Shown here: one piece after another, positions 57,438-64,000 of the stretch | How positions within the stretch are numbered: the first letter of the stretch is position 1 | Layout of the letters: every line of letters starts with the position of its first letter | From: Branchiostoma floridae | Taxonomy: Eukaryota > Chordata > Leptocardii > Amphioxiformes > Branchiostomatidae | Length of the DNA stretch: 64,000 nt | Reading direction: 5' to 3' | Assembly: GCF_000003815.2 (NCBI RefSeq) | Contig: NC_049981.1 | Span: forward strand, 6,532,445-6,596,444 | Position numbers and translations under genes: made by a program | Notes under the pieces: generated by a model | Seen by the model: only the letters and a program-made list of their open reading frames with translations | Database searches by the model: none | Told to the model about the DNA's origin: nothing

Positions 57438-58477
57438 GACCCTTCAATCGTACCTGTCAAAACCTAACTTTGCAGATAAATTCATTATATGTGGCGTATT
57501 GAAAACTACAATCAAGGTAATGTGTAAATAACGCTAAGGAATTGTAATAAAATTGGACCGCTCAAAGCTAGGGTCTAGAGATGCTGTCATCACTGTCTAT
57601 TTTTGCCATGACGTTTTAATCAATATTTAGCCTACAACAAAGTTGGTTTAACGTTAACAATGCCATGTCAAATGCTTTCCCACACATTTTTTATCAATTG
57701 ACAATGCTATGATTTCCAATAACCTGTTCCTCTGGACTGGAAACGCAACGGTGCCTCACATCAGTTTGAGTGCAAGGGAAAATCGGAGAAACCCCAGTGT
57801 ATCCCCGCAGTACCTCCAGAGTGCCTCCGCTCAGTGAGATAGGACCTTAAACGGCTGTAATGTCGTAGTATGCGAAAGTAAATACCAAAGTCAAAGAAGA
57901 AGGTGTGAAAAATCTATTGTTCTGTTCAGTAATTTCTTCAACCTTTCTGACCATTTAGACTTCAAATGAAGGAATGTTTTGGCCATACCTTTTTATTTGA
58001 TGTCATCCATGTTATCGAATCGACATAACCTAGGTTTTATTCATATTTCTTCGTGGTATTGCAATCAAAGTATGTCAATAACGTTGTGTTTTCGTAGACG
58101 AATAGACTAAACCCTTTGAAAACAACACGGAAGAGTGGAATTCTTACGTACACCTGTTTGAAGAACCAATAAACACATATCTGCATTCTGTAATTCATAC
58201 CTAAGTTTTGTCTTGCGTAGCACATGTTTAGATGGATTCGGTGATGTCACTGCCGTTAGCAATTTCCGTGTTTTGCTTTCATATATCACAAGTACTGGTG
58301 GGAGAAAACAAGTAGTCCTGTTGTTGGTTGTTAGGAGTACAGAAGAAAAGGCCATGAGAACGAAAATTTCTCACGACAAAACCACAACATGACAACACAG
58401 CCGATAGCTGATTTTGAATTGTCAACATTTTTTAACAAAGTCACATGGATGTGTTGCATTTCCTTCCCTTTTTCTTT

Positions 58478-58560
58478 CTTCTTTCCTCCTTCCTTTACTT
58501 CCTTCCTTCCTTCCTTCCCTCCTTCCTTTACTTCATTTCTTCATTCCTGTCTTTTTTCCT
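58478..58560. repeat. (TTCC)n microsatellite
   Basis: An impure CTTCCTTC tandem 90 bp upstream of the first visible chitin synthase exon. It may double as an extended pyrimidine tract. Confidence 0.9.
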
Positions 58561-58653
58561 TCCTGTCTTTCCGCTTAAAATAGAATCCCATACTTACTAT
58601 ACTTTTAAGCATACAATTTATACAAGTTATTGATATGAATTTCCGTCCCTTAG

Positions 58654-59329
58654 GGCGCAGTTCTCAGCATCTGTGAGGTGACCGGCCTGTGCCTCCTCAC
58701 CTTGCGGGTCATGCCGTCCGTTACCCCGGCTCTCAGCGTGGTCCTCTCCAACGGGATCCTCTTCGTGCCAATTGTCAGCCACACAGCCCAAAATATAACC
58801 GTCCTATGGAAGCAGAAAAAGAAACGACACTGCCGACGTATTTCTCGTCTTGTTACGTGCGTGTTCTGTGTTCTGGCTTGTGGGGGACTTGTCGGTGTTT
58901 GGTGTTACTTTAGAAAGCAGAAATACGTGGAAGAAACTGTCGTTTCGCTACTGCTTCTGTCCACAGCTTGGGCTCCAAAGCTTCAAGAGTATCAGACCGA
59001 ATGCCTTCGCGCGTCCAAATCGTCAAAACCGGACCATGATAACTCAAGATGGAAGGTAGGGATCTTAAACAATCTAGTAAAACTTGTGTCTGCCCTTGTG
59101 ATACCTGACCTATTGACGTATGTTGGACTAACGGATATGTGCTCTACCTGGGTTTGGATCAAGCCAAACCTCTATGCACACTTCACGATTGACCACCCGG
59201 CTATGGTCAGTTTTATCGTGAACGTGACCGCTAGCTTCGCGGGGTACATCCTGGCATGGACCGCCTGTGCTTTACGCATGGGCTTCTTCGGATTCGCCCT
59301 GCCGGCTTTTCTAAGCACTGTGGTTACAG
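58654..59329 (+). CDS. Chitin synthase, partial: membrane-region exon
   Basis: This 676-bp exon lies between CGTCCCTTAG and GTACGT, entering in phase 0 and leaving in phase 1, encoding 225 residues. It opens GAVLSICEVTGLCLLTLRVM, matching the conserved N-terminal membrane block of animal chitin synthases (SICE..GL.LL.FRV.PS). About five hydrophobic segments follow (ILFVPIV; LVTCVFCVLACGGLVGVWCY; VKLVSALVIPDLLTYVGL; MVSFIVNVTASFAGYILAW; FFGFALPAFLSTVV). The enzyme polymerises UDP-GlcNAc into chitin at membranes. Upstream coding exons were not found in this window. Confidence 0.88.
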
Positions 59330-59939
59330 GTACGTATGTTGCTTTTTGTGGCTTTAAGTCTCTGGACAGAACAAATTTTTCACTTTAGATTCTTTGACTC
59401 TGCTTTACAAAATAAGGGGAAATATATCTTCTACAAACCCACTAGTTCTAAATATGTAGCACAAGAAAATGTAGACAAGGCGGACAAGATATATTGTAAT
59501 AGTCATCCATCTACCATCCATCCATNNNNNNNNNNNNNNNNNNNNNNNNNNNNNNNNNNNNNNNNNNNNNNNNNNNNNNNNNNNNNNNNNNNNNNNNNNN
59601 NNNNNNNNNNNNNNNNNNNNNNNNNATCCATCCATCCATACAGCCATTCATCCATACATTCATCCATGCATACATCCATCCATACATACATTCATCCATT
59701 CATCCATTCATACGCACATCCATCCATCCATCCATCCAATCATCCACCCTTCCATCCATCCATCCATCCATCCATCCATCCATCCATACATACATACATA
59801 CATACATACATACATACATACATACATACAATGGCTAATGTTATACATAGAGAAGATGATACGACAATGTGTGAGGTTCTTGAGAATAATTCTACAGACT
59901 TTTCAATATGCTATACATCTATATCAAAATACATTTCAG
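59330..59939. other. Chitin synthase intron with CATC/CATA microsatellites and gap
   Basis: CATC-rich repeats (59505-59525, 59626-59790) flank a 100-N gap (59526-59625), and CATA repeats follow to 59830. The frame that runs through them is artefactual. Confidence 0.9.
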
Positions 59940-60127
59940 GAATCATATTCGTCAAACCAATATGTTCTACCATGAATTTCATCCATCCCGACACCTGCTT
60001 AATGTTTGAGGGTGAGGACTTCGCGTGGGACGTCGGGGTCGGTCTGGGCTTGCTGCTGGTCCAGTTCTTCACCACCACATGGTTCGTCATGAGGAGCCCA
60101 ACTATCGTCATGGAACGGGAAGCACAG
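59940..60127 (+). CDS. Chitin synthase, second visible exon
   Basis: 188 bp between ACATTTCAG and GTAAAATT, entering in phase 1 and leaving in phase 0. It completes a Gly codon with the previous exon and encodes [40 protein letters not shown] and [16 protein letters not shown]. The last part is a transmembrane segment followed by a basic/acidic cytosolic turn. The order and content continue the chitin synthase membrane domain without a gap. Confidence 0.88.
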
Positions 60128-60228
60128 GTAAAATTGGAAAAAGAAATGTACATTCTTAATAAAATTTATATATTTCTTCACTTGTGTAATAATCTAAAGG
60201 TCTTAGTGACGAATATTCTCGCTCCATA

Positions 60229-60471
60229 TGACCCCTGTCGACTAAGGCGGCGCTCTCGCGGCTCTCTCACCGCGACCTAAAATTTGACAGATCGCTTAAC
60301 GATTTGTATAGAAAAGAAACGGATCTTTTTACACTTTGTGTGTTTTGTTGTCCTCTACGTCACACCCTCACATGCTGCATGATATACCTAGTATAAAATG
60401 AAAGGTTACAGATATCCTATTTAGGTCGCAGTGAGAGCACAGCGCGATCGCCGTCTAGAGGAAAGGGGGCC
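60229..60471. mobile_element. MITE family H, copy 4
   Basis: The left end is diverged (ACCCCTGTCGACTAAGGCGG) and the right end is CGATCGCCGTCTAGAGGAAA. The interior is closely like copy 1. It lies in the chitin synthase intron, and its right edge adjoins another TIR element. The target duplication is not clear here. Confidence 0.75.
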
Positions 60472-60473
60472 TG

Positions 60474-61406
60474 AAGGTGGGGCCACACGTGCGTATATTT
60501 TCAAGTTTAAGAGTTCCGTTTTGACATTTTGGCTAATTTCTTCCATACGTGGCCGCACGCACAAGACGCACCTCAAACGCATCTGAATCGTTTTGTGAAA
60601 GTTTCAAGTACGCAGGCAAACGAAAATATACGCCAAGTACGCCCGATAGTTTTGGACATGCACAAAAGTATCGTTCGTACGCAGTTTGGTGGCCAAAACG
60701 TAATGAATACGCAATACATTGGTCCTACGTTGGTCGAGTGCGGTATGAAGACGCTATATGTTTGCGCTTTATACGCAGTAATACGCGGATATCGCGGTAT
60801 TGCGAGTACATAGCGTACTTACAGCGCAGACACAACGCACCATGAACGATCGTATAACAAGTACCCACATAAATCACGATTTAGTGCCGTACGTTCTGCG
60901 ATCGGGTTGCGCATACTACGCCTACTGATAGCGTGATCGACGCACACTCCAGATTTGGAATAAATACGTAGGTGCATCTGAGTCTAGACAAAACAGATCA
61001 TCTCAAGATGGCAGATCCAGGCCAGGACCGACGAATTTGTACCTGGGGCATGGAGAGATGGTCACAACTTGCAGGACACCATCAATGTGACAGGTCCTAA
61101 CAGAGCCAACAGGGAGGGGAAGATGCAGAGGAAACTGTTGAAGCACTGGGTCAATACGCCCAACATACGTACATCATACGCAGCTATTCGCAGCACGGAA
61201 AATTCTGTTGCGCATTTCATATGCAATCATACGCACATCATGCAAAAAGGATACGCTGAAGCCGTAATTCAAACGCCAGATGGGTTCGACGTGCAATTTC
61301 ATTAATTCAAAAAATATTCCAAATGTTGGGCGTACGGCCGCGTATTGACAAAATTTCATGCGGAAACATGCTCACTTGAAAATATACGCGGGTGTAACCC
61401 CACCTT
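60474..61406. mobile_element. Non-autonomous TIR element, 933 bp, CG-rich dinucleotide words
   Basis: The left end AAGGTGGGGCCACACGTGCG and the inverted right end AAGGTGGGGTTACACCCGCG continue together through TATATTTTCAAGT, giving 33 bp of TIR. The interior is full of TACGCA, TACGTA and ACGCAC words and has no convincing gene. It sits in the chitin synthase intron. Target duplication not resolved. Confidence 0.8.
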
Positions 61407-61574
61407 TAGTAATGAAAAGTTGTAGTTGTACATGTTCTGGCCACCCTGGTTCAACCGTGTATTCTCCGCCCAGTGAATGCAGTAATATCTGACTCTTGAA
61501 CTAATTTTTTTAAAAACTGTAATATCCTCCAACAAGAAAATTGGACTCACCCATGTTTTCGACTGAACAGCATC

Positions 61575-61670
61575 AGTCTTTGTCAAGGAATTAATAATTC
61601 ACTGGTGCCGTGACATCAGGTTATGCAGAGAGAACACGTGACTCCGTGAGCAGTGAATCATAAGTTGCAA
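61575..61670. repeat. Dispersed repeat shared with 33875-33985
   Basis: CAGTCTTTGTCAAGGAATTA, GGTTATGCAGAGAGAACACG and GCAGTGAATCATAA match the earlier stretch in the same order. The family is unknown. Confidence 0.6.
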
Positions 61671-61755
61671 GAAATCTATGGCGCCCACCGTCTGTGTCCG
61701 GGATCTTATTAAAGAAACACTTACATTACTTTCTTTTTACCCCAAACCTCTTCAG

Positions 61756-61908
61756 CTGTTTTGGCTGCCGGGATACAACAGCGTGTTCCCCGCCCAGTGG
61801 ATGCTGTTGAGCCGTAAGAACAGGAACACGAAGGGGGAGGACTTCACCACACGGAAGAAGACCAAACAGAACACGCACGTCTACATCTGCACTACAATGT
61901 ACCACGAG
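61756..61908 (+). CDS. Chitin synthase, third visible exon (start of catalytic domain)
   Basis: 153 bp, phase 0 to 0, between an excellent acceptor (CTCTTCAG) and GTGAGAAA. It encodes LFWLPGYNSVFPAQWMLLSR, then a basic stretch, then THVYICTTMYHE. CTTMYHE corresponds to the C.TM.HE block that begins the family-2 glycosyltransferase region in animal chitin synthases. Catalytic motifs further on (DxD, EDR, QRRRW) must lie on exons beyond 64000. Joined to the previous exons it yields a continuous 339-residue partial protein. Confidence 0.9.
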
Positions 61909-62103
61909 GTGAGAAAATATGTTTGTTTGACGCTTGTCAGTAAAATTTTGTGTTAACCCTTGTCTTGCTGAGATTTTTTTTGCAAATTTGTCTTGAGGGT
62001 GTTTTAGTACGTATTTATGACAACTTTTAGCTGCTAAAAGGACAAATATAGACACATTAAAATCCTCTTAAGAGGCTTCAGAGAAAATGAAAGGGGACTT
62101 TAA

Positions 62104-63063
62104 CCCTCAAACCACCGTACCTTTTTTGTGACGTAGATTACCGTATGGGGTCAAAACTGACCCCAAAACGTTTGGTACAAATTCAGTGTTTTGTGTGACT
62201 CTTTTTGTGATTTGTATATATGTATAGTTTCATTAATCAATGTGGGGCAGTCTGACATGATTAGCTGAGAATATTTCTAGCGCATTATCATAATTTATGC
62301 AAAAGATCATGAGGACCACATTTTGCACCAATGCTATTCAGACCGGGAAGGAGGCTTTTGATGCCCGTACCAACTTCAGTGCCTTATAGCGCCTGAATAG
62401 CTTATACTAGGGCCATGAAACTCGGTAACTTTTTAGAAAATGTTAAAAGCAAACATTTTCAGTGAACAAAGTATGTTCGTCATTTTTCATGTTACCATGG
62501 CAACGGAATTCTGACACATATTTATTACGAAATTTTCTAATTTTGTACTTAACATTTAAGTTTTAAGGTTTCCTTAGCAAATAACAGTTGTTTATCACAT
62601 CTTATGAAATTCAACGTAAATTTCATGACTCAATATTCATAATTTATGCAATTTGATGACGTCATCAGGCAAATTCCAAGATGGCGGCCGAAATAACCTA
62701 GATGACGTCATAATGTCGTCATATAACATGATAATGTCACAAAAATTGTTACAATAATTTTGGCTTACATGTACATCATTCTCTGAAAATTTCGTGATCC
62801 TATGAAAAGTAGTTTAAGTGTGGGTCACAAAAGTTTGTTTAAAAAAATGCTGGGGTCAGTTTTGACCCCACTGGACCATGCATAAACTTTTTAGGATAAC
62901 TTAATAAAAAATGAGCCAATCTCGGTAAAAACGTATAAGAAGTTATAGGACATATATACAAACAAACTCCTAAAAGAAAATTTGTTTTTGACAAGAAATG
63001 CCATAATGGCACACATCGATATTCGTCTGGGGTCAGTTTTGACCCCATACGGTAGTTTGAGGG
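62104..63063. mobile_element. piggyBac-like MITE with TTAA target duplication
   Basis: 960 bp, beginning CCCTCAAACCACCGTA and ending in its inverse (TACGGTAGTTTGAGGG), flanked by TTAA at 62100-62103 and 63064-63067. Just inside the ends, GGGGTCAAAACTGACCCC and its inverse recur (62148, 63030), and a third copy of that palindrome lies near 62854. No transposase is present. CCC ends with a TTAA target are characteristic of piggyBac elements. Confidence 0.9.
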
Positions 63064-63109
63064 TTAAACATGTATTAATGATGTTTTTCTAAGTGTGTAT
63101 GATAACTTT

Positions 63110-63763
63110 AAGGTTTCAGGATCGGTTAAATTGGAATATTGCCTTTCCATTTTTTTTCTCATTAATGACTTGAGAAAGAATGGAGCCCTAACGAATTTTG
63201 ATAGATGGTCATAAAAGCATTCTAAATCGGATTTTTTGGCCATATGGATGACGTCATCAGGTTTTATTGAACCTGATGTTATTTTTTTCTATGAGAAAAT
63301 ACAGGACTTTGGTACATACCACTGTAATGAAAGTTTTTCATGTGCATAATGATCATGATGAAAGCTACAAACTCAGGTTTGCGCCAATTGATATCTGCTA
63401 AATGTTCTGTAATTATTAGAGAATGATTTTTTTAATTAGATGGAAACAATTATTTTCTAATAACTACAGATCATTAACAGATATGAACTGGTGCAAACGT
63501 GAGTATGTAGCTTTCATCATTATGCACATGAAAAACATAGTTTCATTACAGTGGTATGTACCAAAGTGCTGTATTTTCTCATAGAAAAAATAATATCAGG
63601 GGCAATATAACCTGATGACGTCATCCATATGGCCCCAAAAAATCAGATTTAGAATTCTTTTATACCCATCTATCAAAATCCGTTAGGGCTCCATTTTTTC
63701 TTAACTCATTAATGAGAACAAAATGGAAGGTCAAAATGCCAATTTAGCCGATCCTGAAACCTT
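63110..63763. repeat. 654-bp near-palindrome (snap-back element)
   Basis: The left arm starts AAGGTTTCAGGATCGGTTAA; the right end, complemented, starts AAGGTTTCAGGATCGGCTAA. The arms (about 310 bp each) remain similar throughout: ATATGGATGACGTCATCAGG, AAAATACAGGACTTTGGTAC and TGCATAATGATCATG have inverted partners. The centre is near 63436 with a short loop. A CRE-like TGACGTCA is in each arm. It inserted in one copy of the local duplication. Confidence 0.9.
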
Positions 63764-64000
63764 ATTAATAAGCTGCTAAAAGGGCAACAACAAAAAAACA
63801 CATCTTATAAACATCTTAATGCAGACGTATATGACACGTATAAATGCATCAGAAGAAATAAACGTGAACTTTAAACATGTATTAATGGCGTTTCAATAAT
63901 CAGTTACGAAATATCTAAGCTACTGAAAGGCCACTTAAAAAACTGGAAAATACGGATCTATAATCACCTAATGATCATCTTTACACACACGCAAATAAGC

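Larger units (their letters stand above)
62010..63900. repeat. Diverged local tandem duplication of intron sequence
   Basis: ATGACAACTTTTAGCTGCTA, AAGGACAAATATAGACAC, then GGGGACTTTAA at 62017-62103 corresponds to TAAGCTGCTAAAAGGGCAAC...GTGAACTTTAAACATGTATT at 63769-63890. TTAAACATGTATTAATGATG (63064) corresponds to 63882. Two transposons inserted in this pair of repeats. Confidence 0.75.

Noticed and set aside
55862-57502. Lys/Arg-rich and Phe/Ser-rich frames in the 10-bp arrays
   Set aside because: Every frame of GGAACGAAAA is open, so length is not evidence of coding.
59040-59070. Possible donor inside the first chitin synthase exon (AAG/GTAGGG)
   Set aside because: The open frame continues with well-behaved membrane segments for another 90 residues to a better donor that matches the next exon's phase.
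59336-60280. A single 314-codon frame through the CATC microsatellite and the N gap
   Set aside because: The frame crosses an intron, a gap and simple repeats. The real coding part is only the exon at 59940-60127, shown by its acceptor, donor and chitin synthase content.
1-64000. CRISPR arrays, prokaryotic operons or phage modules
   Set aside because: No regularly spaced identical short repeats with unique spacers, no ribosome-binding-site-linked gene strings; the content is clearly eukaryotic.

Overview
The window looks like a metazoan genomic scaffold, most probably from a cephalochordate (amphioxus, Branchiostoma). This is an inference. It rests on intron-rich genes, class 1-1 exons encoding uromodulin-type D8C and EGF domains, an animal chitin synthase with an N-terminal membrane region, LINE tails such as (TTGAC)n after AATAAA, and very dense, nested, low-copy DNA transposons. 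Nothing prokaryotic is present. Eight runs of N (seven of 100 bp, one of 135 bp) mark assembly gaps.

Layout. 1-4150 is transposon debris, including two copies of a TTA-flanked MITE, one of them split by a retroposon. 4279-19704 (+) is the 5' part of a secreted multidomain gene: signal-peptide exon, two 8-cysteine D8C exons and seven EGF exons. All internal exons are phase 1-1. They sit in a hierarchical tandem duplication whose introns carry a CACAT-rich tract and arrays of Oct-like dyads. The 3' end, where a ZP or other domain could lie, is not seen; the array stops abruptly at 21306. 21307-33278 is a transposon graveyard: tyrosine-recombinase-type (DIRS/Ngaro-like) retroelement pieces, LINE fragments on both strands, and a 3.4 kb element full of CTTTCCG/CGGAAAG motifs between identical 90-bp direct repeats. 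34152-34579 (-) holds a C2H2 zinc-finger exon with frameshifts next to a gap. 34811-34959 (-) is a Ser-rich exon. 37367-38899 (-) is a secreted coiled-coil protein with two phase-matched exons. 39600-58600 is mostly repeats: MITEs, a LINE tail, a poly-G tract, microsatellites, a three-level transposon nest and a fold-back array of a 10-bp repeat.

58654-61908 (+) carries three exons of a chitin synthase with exactly matching splice phases (0/1, 1/0, 0/0). They encode the membrane-rich region up to the start of the GT2 catalytic domain; both gene ends are outside the window or unrecognised. Its downstream intron (61909-64000) contains a piggyBac-like MITE with TTAA target duplication and a 654-bp near-palindrome. 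Both are inserted in a locally duplicated segment, so each has a matching empty site within the window.

The protein-coding genes do not form a functional pathway together. The most interesting content is structural: recent exon amplification, insertions with empty sites in paralogous sequence, nested elements, and long hairpins.
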